Assembly (NCBI GenBank): GCA_025618425.1
Contig: CM046850.1
Location: forward strand, 12,498,971-12,562,970
Direction of reading: 5' to 3'
From: Heliocidaris tuberculata
Lineage: Eukaryota > Echinodermata > Echinoidea > Camarodonta > Echinometridae
DNA: 64,000 bases
Shown here: positions 12,445 through 43,775 of the stretch, piece after piece
Position numbering within the stretch: position 1 is the stretch's first letter
Layout of the letters: each line of letters opens with the position of its first letter
Made by a program: the position numbers and the translations under genes
The notes under the pieces: model-generated
What the model was told of the DNA's origin: nothing
What the model saw: the letters and a program-made list of their open reading frames with translations, nothing else
Databases searched by the model: none

Positions 12445-12522
12445 TTAAGGCAAACAAGCTGATTCTCATAGCTATGGGAAGAAATGATATATGTCTCATT
12501 TATTTTGTATTGGTTGTTTACA

Positions 12523-13500
12523 TTTCTTTCTTTGTTGAAAGATTTCATCTTCATTAACATTCTGTTTCCATGGAAACAGCTTTTTTATAAATCAATTTCA
12601 AACATGATGGACACTTTTTATAACTCTTACTTGGGTTTTAATCAATTGAGAAACTTTTGATAGATTATTTTAAAATGTTACAATGTGTTTTTGTACTTTC
12701 TTAATCACAAATACATGACATTTTCTGAAATTCTACTGTTCTTGATCCGTTGCCATGGTAATAGCCCTTGTGGTCACGCCCACCTCTTAATTTAGGGCAA
12801 AGAAGCATATTTTGATAGTTAATGGTCCCATCTAACAGAAAAACTTAATTCAGGATTCTTTCTAAGGGGTGGGGCCCATGGACTATACTGATAATATATG
12901 GGATAATTGCCTTTTGTATACTCTAGAAGTCTAGATGTACATTTAAATAGTGTTTTTCATTCAAAATGCGCATCCGGTAAAAATACATCATTCCATTTGG
13001 GATAACATAAAATGAGTTATCAATCACCTTATCGGATAATTTTTTTTCTCTCTGTGACATGACAATATTCATTATATGTTTAATCAAGAAAAATTGTTTA
13101 AATTGACAAATTTACGTTGGGTAAAAAACTTTGAAATATTGGTAGTTTTCACAACCTATTATTTTGAGTAAATCACAGTTTGATGTATCATTACGCCATA
13201 CATGTGTGTGTAATATATAACTTTCAAATGTATATTAATCAGGTTTATAACTTCGAACTCGAAATGAAACTGCTATCACCTGAAAAGTCCTTATCAGGTA
13301 TTACATATTAGGTCAAAAAAATAAAAATCGTGATTTTTGACATTCTTTCAAATTTTGAGCCAAAAATGGCATTTTTAGGCAAAAATACCTTAATCCTCAG
13401 TATTTTTGCAAGAGTTTAAGCATGGATGCTGAGCATTACCAAAAAATGCCGTCGAATCTTGTTCTAGAGCCTTTTTTGATGTTTGGCTGGCCTACTATTA
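12523..13500 (-). repeat. Right copy of ~1 kb inverted repeat pair
   Basis: This is the reverse complement of 2275-3618 lacking about 320 bp of it. It retains X-box-like palindromes GTTTCCATGGAAAC (12564-12577) and GTTGCCATGGTAAT (12749-12762). No coding frame is present. Confidence 0.85.
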
Positions 13501-13748
13501 TGTTGGATGGTAACAAAGTCTTTTTTTACCCCCAGAACATTTTTTTTTTGTTTTTTGGTTAGTGTTGGTGAAAGGGCCTTTCCGATGGTCTGACAGCCCA
13601 ATCCCGTTGGAAAATTGTGTTATTTTTTTTTTCATTTTATTATTAGTATTTATAATTATCAATGTGTTTTGCAATGCATTTCTTCCTAAAATGCAATCAA
13701 ATAAAAGGCCTCATAAGAATGAATAATTTCTCTTAACATCTATTTCAA

Positions 13749-14336
13749 AGGGCAATCAAAGGACATTGGTAATAAGATGATTTGTGTGAAAGCAGAAAAT
13801 AAGAAAAACAGGATCGTTAAAGTTTGAAAGAAATCGGACAAGGAATAAGAAAGTTATGGATGTTTGAAAAATGAGATCACTACATCTATGCGAATCTCAA
13901 ATTGGCAATTTGTTGAGTCGATTGTGACATACTTGTGGACAACTCTCCCGTATTTCGTACACAAAAATATCATTAATTTGCGGTTTTCTCCGAAGCGCCT
14001 TTACCATCGGGGCAGTACTCAAAATATATTGGAGATAGCATATTGTTATAGGTCCTCATGAATGAAAAAGATCCTACTGAGTAATACATTTTGAAGAACA
14101 AAATGACATTTTAGTCCTGTTGTGTGCTGGAGCGAATGGGGGAGTTGTCCGCAACTACACCACAGTGACGTTACCTTTTCGGCCAATTTGTAATTTCCAT
14201 ATGTATAGTGATTACAACTTTCAAAAATTCATAACTTTCTTATTGCTTGTCCGATTTCCTTCAAACTTTCACCAATCTGCTTCTCTGATTTTCCCCTTTC
14301 TTTCAGAGTAACTTGCCATTAAGGTTGGATTTCCCT
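13749..14336 (-). mobile_element. TTAA-type element (family 2), older copy
   Basis: It is similar, in opposite orientation, to the intact element at 25453-26024. The left end AGGGCAATC and right end AAGGTTGGATTTCCCT correspond to that element's ends, and internal phrases such as GGACAACTC, GAGTAATACATTTTGAA and GGTCCTCATGAATGAAAAAG are shared. The flanking TTAA is degraded (TCAA on the left, overlapping TTAA on the right), which suggests an older insertion. Its two short + strand frames are not genes. Confidence 0.75.
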
Positions 14337-16014
14337 TAATTTAATTTTAAAAAGTGTGATCCGTCTTATTTTTAAATATTAATCAAATACACAGGCTTAC
14401 AAAATGTGTACATGTATTATGTATCACTTTAGTTCAGCATTGATGCGGGTTAGAAATGATCTAAAGCAAGAACAGTGTGGAATATGGATATGACCAAGGT
14501 ACTTTGAAGAAATTGTTGTATGTATTGGTAGACCTGCAAATACACTGTTTAATGGTGTTGCATCTGTACGATAAAGTTCTGTAAAAGTCATAACGAGCGC
14601 TGTTGAACAGAGCTGAGCTGTGATAACCATCCATTTCCATAGCAACGCGAACGAAGGTGGGGTTGGAGAACGATGAATTGCTTTGAAGGTTCTCCATATG
14701 TTTTGTCCTAAAATTATTTTTTTAAAGACATGACTTGCTTTACTATTAGAGTCGTGAAAAGCGGGACAGAATTGAGTGAAGAAAAAGAAACTATCCCCAT
14801 AGCAGTAACAGTTTGAAGAAGTGAAAGAAAGATATTTTGATTTAAAGCATCTTTTAATGCTTTGGACCTTTAAAAAGATGCAATGCAAGTCTTGATTGCT
14901 TTAAAGGGAAGCTTGAGTTCTGAGAAAGGTAAAGAAAAATAATCTGTGAGCTTTCTTATTCTTATTATGTTAGTTTGGAAGATTATCATAGTAGATATGT
15001 CCCCTGAAAAGGATTGCTTTTCAAATGCCCTCACGTTCAAAATATGACAAGAAACAGCTGAAATGTTCCGGCCGAACATTTGTGTGTAGTCCCATATACA
15101 TATTTCTGTGTGCAGTGTAAATTTCAGCAGGATTGAGTCAATTTCTTATCATTTTGGCAATTCCAAAACTATACAGCATATACAAATTATCATGTGCTAT
15201 AAAATCAACCTCTCCCAGGTGCTTTGAGACACTTTCTTTCACAATTCAGTATCATGACCAGAACTCAACTTTATCTTTAAAGGTAAAGAGGAATTATTTT
15301 CATAGCAACAAGAAATAGAGTGAGCTGAAGAAGAAAATAAATCAAGTTTCTTTACATCTTTAAGAACTTGGCTAAGGGATGCGATAAAATTCACAATTGC
15401 TCGACAGGGAAAAATAAGAGTATTCATTACCATAGCAACGAGCAGAGAGGTGGCGAACATAAAATATCCAGCCTTTCTTTTGTTCTTCCCTTATGCTAAA
15501 TACACCATAAAAAATATACCAAATGAAATGAAAGCAGATAAGAACACAGAGACAACAAAGAAAGGGGAAGTACAAAACGAAGAAGAAGAAAAATTAACCG
15601 TTATAATAGACATGCACTACACGTGTTTTCTGTAAATCATCTTGAAAATAATACCTGAGAATCATACAGTAAATAGTGCCTTTTTAGGTAAGTTTTTATT
15701 TGATAATTTATTTTTTTGTTCTCCATTACTACCTTGTCAATATGCAAAATGCATTTGTTCTTATTGTTGTTGTTGTTTTTGCTGCATGGGGAGTACAATA
15801 TTAAGAAGCGGTAGTTTTCCCAAGAAGTACTTTTATTGTACATTTTTTATAGCTGCAAATCTATGGCATAGTAATCATCATGAATATTTTTTAACAATGA
15901 TTATCTTTAAACTTGTTATTATCATTATTGTTATTATAATTTTTTTCATCATTGTTGTGTTGTTGTTCTTCTTCTTGTTGTTATTAGATATGATCTCATA
16001 TTTCTCACATCCAG
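14337..16014. other. Region upstream of the first recognised ABCC exon
   Basis: A 5' exon of the ABCC gene is expected here or further left, because the exon at 16015 starts in mid-codon (phase 1). I could not identify it. A donor-like site ends an open stretch at 15687 (TTTTTAG then GTAAGT, correct phase), but that stretch has no in-frame ATG. X-box half-site-like CCATAGCAAC motifs occur near 14637, 15299 and 15431. The rest is AT-rich, with an ATT-type microsatellite about 15915-15960. Confidence 0.35.
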
Positions 16015-35584
<19,570 letters not shown>

Positions 35585-36084
35585 NNNNNNNNNNNNNNNN
35601 NNNNNNNNNNNNNNNNNNNNNNNNNNNNNNNNNNNNNNNNNNNNNNNNNNNNNNNNNNNNNNNNNNNNNNNNNNNNNNNNNNNNNNNNNNNNNNNNNNNN
35701 NNNNNNNNNNNNNNNNNNNNNNNNNNNNNNNNNNNNNNNNNNNNNNNNNNNNNNNNNNNNNNNNNNNNNNNNNNNNNNNNNNNNNNNNNNNNNNNNNNNN
35801 NNNNNNNNNNNNNNNNNNNNNNNNNNNNNNNNNNNNNNNNNNNNNNNNNNNNNNNNNNNNNNNNNNNNNNNNNNNNNNNNNNNNNNNNNNNNNNNNNNNN
35901 NNNNNNNNNNNNNNNNNNNNNNNNNNNNNNNNNNNNNNNNNNNNNNNNNNNNNNNNNNNNNNNNNNNNNNNNNNNNNNNNNNNNNNNNNNNNNNNNNNNN
36001 NNNNNNNNNNNNNNNNNNNNNNNNNNNNNNNNNNNNNNNNNNNNNNNNNNNNNNNNNNNNNNNNNNNNNNNNNNNNNNNNNNNN
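35585..36084. other. Assembly gap, 500 N
   Basis: Exactly 500 undetermined bases, a round number that suggests a placeholder length and not a measured one. Sequence to the left ends inside an ABCC exon. Sequence to the right is non-coding. Confidence 0.99.
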
Positions 36085-36300
36085 AGCACCGTTCCACGTC
36101 ATAAGCCTGTGTTCTATCCGATTTTAACCTAAATGCCTCTCTTTATAGTTATATCATACTTTTGAATAAAGCATTCTGAGGTTCCGGGCTATCAATATGT
36201 ATAACAGGATTCCTGAACGATCAAACATCAATCTTGACAATAAGTGATGGTCCCTCCGTCTGCCAGAGACGTGATCAGTTACGTGACCTATATATGTATG

Positions 36301-36334
<34 letters not shown>

Positions 36335-39300
36335 TAGCTGAAGCAGCCCGTGGACATATCATCCACGGGCGCTAGCTGTGTTTATGATTAATCACAGTAC
36401 CGTATATTTGTCACAATAATCAAGTGAATAAAGAAAAAAGTCAGGTAATGCGTTATTTTTTTACCAAGAAGTATTTACAACATGTGAGTATGTGTTATTC
36501 ATCCAAATCTTGCATGAGTTTTGAAGAAAATACATTTTCATCTTGATGAAGACTAAATGACGATTGTTTTACTTTATGAATGACTGAATAATGATATTTA
36601 TTTATGTTACGTCTAGCTTCCCTGTGGCCTGTGGATGACACACGATCTCATTTCACCCGGGCGGGATTCTCGCACACAGAGCATGGATAAAATTATGTTC
36701 GAATAGTATATCCATGAATAGAGCTAGAGTGAGCGATTTGATCTTGCCATGTTTCTGTGGTTTAATACTAAAAAAAAATTAAGGCCATAAAAACATAACA
36801 TGCATAATTAGCGGTACATCCCTTGTAAAGGATGCAAAAATTAGAAAAAAAGAAATTATTGTCATTTTCTTTTCAGGGGGATTATGGCCCCCTTATAAGT
36901 CTTGGGAGGACCGACGGATTGACCTTTCCCTACCGTACCCCCTCCCCCACCCCATCGGCCTCCCGTCACCCCCAGCGCGAGGGTTAATATCCTATACGTA
37001 TTCATATCATAGTGGAAATATTTTCGAAGGTTTTTTTTTTTTTTTGGGGGGGGGCTCCTTCTTTACACCGTGGCAACCGATATTCCTAAGTGAAATAAAG
37101 AGTCCTAAAATATGAAGTGGCCGAAATCCCCCTCCCCCCCTTTTTTTTTTGTTGCATCTAACAGTTACATGTTCCTCCCGGCTTCACCCTGTCTCATTGA
37201 ACATCAACCCCCGCAAAAAAAACAACAAACAAACAAAACAATTGTATCACAGAAAGAATTAAGTTCAACTAAGAAACAGCCCCCCCCCCAAAAAAAAAAA
37301 AAAAAAAAAACCAAAAAAAAACAAACAAAACAAAAAACAAACAAAAATAAACCCTGAAAGTTCAATTTATAACGTAATGGAATGCTTACAAAAATCAAAC
37401 TTCCAAAGGAGCCGAATTTTTACAAATAAAAGGTAGAAAAGTTTACGGGCACCAGAATCGATCCGAATCGATTCTGGTGCCCGTAAACTGTTACGTAACC
37501 ATGAAGCTACAAATAGTACATGCATGTACTATGTGGTTTAGCCAGCCGGGCGTCTGGGCGTCTTTTGGACACCCATTTCTTCTGGAAGACGCCCAGCAAA
37601 ATTTGCAAGACGCCTTGATCAAAATCATTTGATGGACGCCCTTTTAATAGTTAAAGATCAATTTGCAAGACGCCTTTTAAAAATCAATTTGATGGACGCC
37701 CTTTCAGTTTTTGTAAAGATGTTTTGTATTCACGATAATTTATATCCTCGGCTTCTCAGCAGAAGTCGAAGTCGTAAACGCTCCCGCAAACAAGTACCGT
37801 ACGTGCGTACGGGTCTAGGCTGTAGCTACCTAGTCTTTGCGCGACACCTTTTGTGAAAATTTTCTTTCCGAAACGCATTATCACTGTTACAATGAGAGGT
37901 CTAAAAATTATCATCATCCGTGTAATGAGACTATCGCTAGATCTACGACCGGATACACCACACAGAGAAATTGTTCCTTACCACATTAAGTCCATAGTCA
38001 CCTTAAAAAATCAATCTGTAAAGCCAAAGCCTGCCTCAAAAATACGGAATTAGTGCCATTTTTTAAAGTCACGCGGCGCTTAAGTCGGGTTGTGAGGAAC
38101 AGAGTCACCGAAAACGCGAAACTAAAACTCAAGAAATCGGTGGATTTATGACGGGTTTTGTACTTATCGCGCGCGAGAGCGATGTTCATCAAGTGAAATG
38201 GTCTCCGCGAAAAACAAATTAGAAAAGAAAAATCGCCCGGAACTGTGCGCATTCAGTGTATTTATGTACGTACGTACATATACACAGTGGCGGATTTAGG
38301 GGGGGGGCAATCCCGGCCCGTGCCCCCCCCCCCCCCCTTTTGAGGGAAAAAATGCATTGTCCCCCCCCCCCCCCTTTTCGACCAGGAAACCTTTTTTTTT
38401 TTTTTTTTTTTTTTTGCTTGTCAGAATTATAACTGGTTATGAGGACCCCCTTTTTTTTTTGCTTGTCAGAGAATTATGAGGGGAACTGGACCCCATAACA
38501 CCCCCCCACTGAGCAACTTTTGGAGGGCTGGCGAAAAAATTTTTTTGGTCGACATTGGTACAGTGTTAACTTGGTGGTAAAGTAATACTTACATTAATAC
38601 ATGTATAATGAAAACTTACATTCATGTAGGGAAAACAAATCATCAGAATGTGTAACTTCAACATGTTTTTACCTTAAACACTGAGGGGATAATTCCAGCA
38701 AGCTAGGAGTAAACAAGCAAGAAAAGTGTGTCTTTTTAGATAGAAATAATGAAAAATTTCCAGCGGAAAGGGGGCGCTGCCCCTGGACCCCCTGAACGGC
38801 TCGCTGCGCTCGCCCAATTTTTTGGACACCCTGCTTTTTAATTTGGACACCCAATTTTAAAATCCTGGCTAAAGCCCTGCCAGCAGGAGTACATGTACAT
38901 GTGCGATCGAAACACCGTGTGTTGTATACACTGAAGCCATACACATGCGCATATATATACGTCACGTTGTTCTTTGGCAATACACCAATGAAGTTTCTCC
39001 CCTTCACAGGTAATCGGTATGGGTTGGGGGCATAACAGAAGGTACTTTTCCGTGCTACGACAGTGAGCTGTTCCATCAACAGAAATATTACTCCCTCCGG
39101 AAATTCAATGTGTACAAATGAATTTATGAAATATGGACGGCACTTCAGCACTTAAAAAGTGCCTCCCAACCATCTGGGGACTATTCCCCGCCCGTGGGTA
39201 CCAAAGGGTGGGGACCTAAAAAGCCAGGGGAGGCACCTATTCAAACAAAAGAAAAGGCCCCAAATCCTTAGCGTAATATATATAAAGTTATATATACCAT

Positions 39301-39616
39301 GCATATCATTTTGTGCAATTTGCCTGATGCTTTCACATTTCAATTTATTTGCTTGTGACGAGATATCATTAGATTGAAAAATTATACTGAATAACAAAAT
39401 GGTTGAATAGCTTCAACCATTGTATTGTATTGTCAACGTTGTCTTTCTTCAATGCCCCCCCCCCCCCCCTCCCTCCATCTAAATTTTGTTGATTTGTTTT
39501 ACGGTGTACAAATTATTGACCATTCGAGGAACGTAATTTTTCGTTTTGGATATATTTGGTACGGTCTGTGTAACTTCGGTGCTCGCCACCCTCTCTCTTT
39601 ATCCCTCACTTTTTTC

Positions 39617-39662
<46 letters not shown>

Positions 39663-40219
39663 TAATGGTTTTAATAATTAAATATTGGGGGAAACGCAGT
39701 AGTGGGAAGATGTACAAAAGCTCATTGACTGGTAAATTCGCCTAAATGGAACCTGTTACTCAAAAATGAATGAACCAGTTTGCCTCAATCAAATCTAAAT
39801 TAAGAGCAAGAATCCCTTTATCTGCATTTTACACGAGCGGCTCATCTCATACGAGCCACATATGCCACGAGATCATGAAATCCAGTATTTGAGTTTCTTT
39901 GCACTACCCAGCAATAGCAACACAAAGGTTCTCAGTTTAAAGGTATCCTAAAATAAATAAAGCTATAATTTTGACGAGTATTCAGCCCCCCCCCCCCTGT
40001 CGAGGAGTGAATCAATTATGTGAATGTAGTAAACGTACCCCCCCCCCAAAAAAAAAAAAAAAAAAAAAAAAACATAAATAAATAAAATACACACCAAAAA
40101 ACTACTCTACTCATATAAAAGCTCTTTTGTCAAACGGGAAGAATTCCTCATTGCCCCCTACCCTCCCACCTAGAAACGCCCCTGCTGTAAATAGATGATA
40201 ATTGACGTATAAAACTCAC
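36085..40219. other. Non-coding DNA between the gap and the second ABCC gene
   Basis: It holds a TA microsatellite (36294-36328), a perfect hairpin (37440-37489), several G/C/A/T homopolymer runs, repeated GACGCC phrases with a ~60 bp period (37600-37710), a CAGTGGCGGATTTAGG element end near 38286, and a CT microsatellite (39619-39658). No exon of the - strand ABCC gene after exon 2 could be found here, though at least one would be expected if introns are of ordinary size. Confidence 0.5.
37440..37489. repeat. Perfect 23-bp hairpin with 4-nt loop
   Basis: The arm 37440-37462 (AGTTTACGGGCACCAG followed by AATCGAT) is exactly complementary to 37467-37489, with spacer CCGA. Such perfection implies recent origin or constraint. 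It is too short for a typical animal pre-miRNA. Confidence 0.95.
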
Positions 40220-40421
40220 GTAGGCTTCAGTCTAATTGGGATCAGTAGTTTCATGCTTTTCCTGTATTTGAACCCATCTTGTTGTCCGTATTTCATTGGA
40301 ATACTCTCTTTCTGGCCGAGATCCTCGTCGGGCTTGGTCGCGTCCACGTTGGTGGTTGTTGATATCGTTGTCGTCTCGTCTATAGGGGTCAAGACGACCT
40401 CTGTCATTTGGATCCCTTCAT
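40220..40421 (-). CDS. Second ABCC gene, exon 2 (N-terminal region)
   Basis: Read on the - strand, the acceptor is ATATGTTTCCAAAG and the donor AC then GTGAGT. It encodes DEGIQMTEVVLTPIDET, then KYGQQDGFKYRKSMKLLIPI and RLKP. The end matches exon A of the + strand gene (YKDSLKLLIPVRLKP), and both border phases are identical (phase 1 in, phase 2 out). The acidic and threonine-rich N-terminal part is diverged, as is usual for this region. Confidence 0.82.
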
Positions 40422-40649
40422 CTTTGGAAACATATTGAATAGACAAAAGATTTAAAACGTTGTCGAGGTCGTTGTGCCAATGGTGCATGGATCAAAGTAG
40501 AAGGGCAAGTTGAGTCTGTTTTGTACCTTATCAGTTATATTTTCGAGTTAAAACGCTTCTGAAAACGTGAGAACCATTTTTCTTTCTTTCTTTCTTTTCC
40601 TGCTCCCCTCTACTTATTCTTCTTATCCTCCTCCTCCTCCTTCTTCTTA

Positions 40650-41000
40650 TTTTTCTTCTTCTTCTTCTTCTTCCTCCCCCTCCTCCCTCTTCTTCTTCTT
40701 CTTCCTTCTCCTCCTTCCTCCTCCTCCTCCTCCTCCTCCTCCTCCTTTTCTTCTTCTTCTTCTTCTTCTTCTTCTTCTCTTCTTCTTCTCTTCTTCTTCT
40801 TCTTCTTCTTCTTCTTCTTCTTCTTCTTCTTCTTTCTTCTTCTTCTTCTTCTTTCTTCTTCTTCTTCTTTTTCTTCTTCTTTCTTCTTCTTTCTTCTTCT
40901 TCTTCTTCTTCTTCTTCTTCTTCTTCTTCTTCTTTCTTCTTCTTCTTTCTTCTTCTTCTTCTTCTTCTTCTTCTTCTTCTTCTTCTTCTTCTTCTTCTTC
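40650..41000 (+). repeat. 351-nt uninterrupted pyrimidine tract (CTT/CCT)n
   Basis: Only C and T occur between an A at 40649 and an A at 41001, mainly CTT with CTCC stretches. It lies about 230 bp upstream of exon 2 of the second ABCC gene on its coding strand as a purine (GAA) tract, inside that gene's first coding intron. Long poly-S, poly-L, poly-E and poly-K frames here are artefacts. Confidence 0.95.
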
Positions 41001-41922
41001 ATCTTATTCTTCTTATTCTTATTCTTCACCATCTCCTTCTTTGCTCTCAGCACTCTTTTTAGAGACATGTTCTCACTACCAGGCCAGAGAATTCTGGAAC
41101 CTGGATCCGCCACTGTCGATAGTTTAAAAAAAAACCCAAAAAGTTGAGCATTAGGATTTTTACCAGGTATCGTTTTACATTGATATTAACATTGAAGTTA
41201 GTATAAAGCTTGCTATACCCAAAACGTTAATTCAGTGTGTCAAGAATTACAGGCTTTGGTAATTTCAATGACTTTAAGTCAGAAAATGTAACAGGAGTCT
41301 TTGAACTTCGACACCCAGTGTGACCAGTTCTCAAAAGTGGGGCGAAGTCACCGGGTATATCTCTTTTTGTTCATCAACCAAAGAATGATTCATCTAAAAA
41401 CGAAGGTCAACTATAACAACGCGTCACAGAGCGCTTCAGGGAATATGACTTTAATCAATACCAAAATAGGCCAGATAGATAGCGAACCCGCTTTCAAACT
41501 GTCCATAATGAATAGAAGTACATGAATAAAAGTAGTTTGGAATACATGCACCAATAAGTCAAAAAAGGACAAGGACTGGTGTGTAGTAGCAAAGAAATAT
41601 GAAATCATCTTTGAAGTACATTTTAAGGTTTCAAGTATATTCCTTTTCATTAGAAACAGCAGATACATACATGTAGAATAGAATTGGTCTACATAAAAAG
41701 TAGAATAAAGTGCAATGCGCATAAGGCTACTTAGTTTAGGGGTATACAAGTCATGTAGGCCTAAACTGATTACATTAAACTAAGGACAATATCAACTCAT
41801 GTAGTGGAGGAGTCAAACTAAGCACTTGGCCTTTATAGGCTAACTCCTAATTTAATCAGAATAAATAAATAAAAGAAAAAAAAATGAAGCAAAAAATATC
41901 GCCAGAAAATATGATTACTCAC
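41001..41922. other. First intron of the second ABCC gene
   Basis: The beginning contains an element end CCTGGATCCGCCACTG (about 41100-41116), which matches the terminal motif of the MITE at 5697. The remainder is AT-rich with no gene. Confidence 0.4.
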
Positions 41923-42004
41923 CTGATGAAGTCACCACGTCGTCTGTCTCTGACGTCATCACATCATCTGATAATTCATTCTCTTCTGATTGAGTGTCAG
42001 GCAT
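41923..42004 (-). CDS. Second ABCC gene, exon 1 with start codon
   Basis: On the - strand the ATG at 42004 (context CGATTATGCC) opens MPDTQSEENELSDDVMTSET followed by DDVVTSS. The exon ends one base into a codon at donor CATCAG then GTGAGT, exactly the phase needed by exon 2 (G plus AT gives D). Short acidic first exons are plausible for ABCC5-type proteins. A 19-bp copy of its start region (ATTCTCTTCTGATTGAGTG on +) lies 112 bp upstream. The frame is open upstream, so the start could be earlier, but this ATG is the nearest to the donor that gives a sensible exon. Confidence 0.65.
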
Positions 42005-43775
42005 AATCGATTTTTTTCTAGAAATTATCACAAAGAAATTGATGACGTTGTGTATGTACAAAGTATCATTCAAGCAGTACAAGTAAATATTCTCTTCTGA
42101 TTGAGTGTTGCATATTGTAATGCAATGGAGCATTGATAATGAATATCCATTTTGATTCACTGATCATTGTAAAGCTTAAAGGGCATGTATAATAAAGATG
42201 AATGTGAGTTCATATCAAAGCAATCGATTAAACAGATAACAGAGAAAGTTATGACAATGTAATACATAAATATAATCATTCTGAACAGTTCGAAGAAAAA
42301 TAATAACAATGAAAAACTTTGAAAAAGAACATTTAACAAAGTTTAACACATAAATAGAGAAAATAAATACACTCGTCGCTCGCCTGAAACATGACCAAAC
42401 ATCATTAAATGATACAAAAAGAAAAGAAAAATACACACAATACTAAATCGTGTGTTGACTCCATGTTTTTCTTTTCCCAAACTTTTGTCCGTCTGTCTTA
42501 TCTTAGTAAGTGCTCCGAACTTGAGACCTCTTACTCTTTTTTTATAATCCCTGATTCCTTCTTGCCGTGTACTGACACAAAATGAAAAATATGACTTCAT
42601 ATTCTAGTCTCATTGATATATGTTTTGTGTAATAGTGTACACGTCTTGCAGTATAAACGCTCTAGTTTGACATTTTCTCACCTTTTAAGCTGTAATATTT
42701 GAAAATATAATAGCCATTTTTAGTGAATTACGGTTTGTACTCTGTAATGATGTCTTTATAACATCATTATTTATAGTATCATCAATATTTCAACGTAGAT
42801 AATGGTTAGTACAGTGTCCATCTCATTTTGTTGTTGTTGATAATATAAAAAAGGTGACTGTGAATCGGATCCCTTCGTAGGCAATAAATAACCCCCAGGG
42901 CATTGTTGTTCTAGTCATTCTCCTGATGACGATCAGAGTATACTAATCGAAACGTCGAAAACCACAGAGCTCTTAGCGGAACTCGCCAGCCCCTTTAGGG
43001 CTCTTAGTCCTTGAAAAATTACATGGTGTAACCCTGAAAAACTAAACCTACAAATAACCCTTAACGTTATCACAAATACGACGATTCCCTTTTAAACGTG
43101 AATTAGCTGAATATTTTCTGCATTTTAAAAAATGTATTTGCCTTACACATTACGAATTCACGACACCCAAAAGAGAGATAACATAAATGTTAGATTAAAG
43201 CTGAAAACACTAACCTCTTACCTGTTTGCTGCTCGAAGTTATACAGAATCCCCTCTCCAAACTAACCCCCATCAGATGCTAAAGCACAAGCTAGGACTTA
43301 CAAGTGAAGCTTTTCTATACACTGATACAACTCTATTCTTCCCCCTCTTATAGTCCGTATCCTCGGAAAAGCATAATGCCTCGCACACTATCTGACAAAG
43401 CAGCTCACTCGGTGAATGCATCGTTGCGTGTTGCATTATGCAGAAAGAAAAAACTGTTTCAATATATTCATTCTTCGAAGTTCTATGACATGTGCCTATA
43501 CCTTGCACATATAAAATCGATATTTGTAGTCATGGTCTGATAGAGAAGAGTATTTTATTCATTGAATCTGATCTTCTTTGTGATATTTCACCAGCTCACT
43601 ATTTGGTAGCCTTGATTTTGAGGGAGGGGGTGTGACAAGTGGCTTGTGATAAATTCATACTGTATGTATTAATGAATCAGGTATGTCATCAAAAATAGTA
43701 AAAGAATGATCAACTATAAGCACCTTTCCCAATATTATGTCAGAATTATCCTCTTATATATTGTTTCCTGTTGTA
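42005..43775. other. Region upstream of the second ABCC gene
   Basis: It would contain that gene's promoter if the start at 42004 is right. I see no convincing core promoter element. At 42918-42965 a phrase with GATCAGAGTATACTAATCGA and AACGTCGAAAACC looks like a dispersed repeat. The frames at 43132-43540 are not recognised. Confidence 0.35.

Noticed and set aside
15642..15687. Candidate missing 5' exon of the + strand ABCC gene
   Set aside because: The donor and phase fit, but there is no in-frame ATG after the preceding stop and no likeness to exon 1 of the paralogue.
38669..39151. 160-codon - strand frame
   Set aside because: It is composed of unrelated repeat pieces, has no domain-like pattern, and gives no likeness to ABCC exons expected on this strand.
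40567..41127. Long serine/leucine-rich (+) and lysine/glutamate-rich (-) open frames
   Set aside because: They are translations of a CTT/CCT simple repeat, open only because the repeat lacks stop codons.
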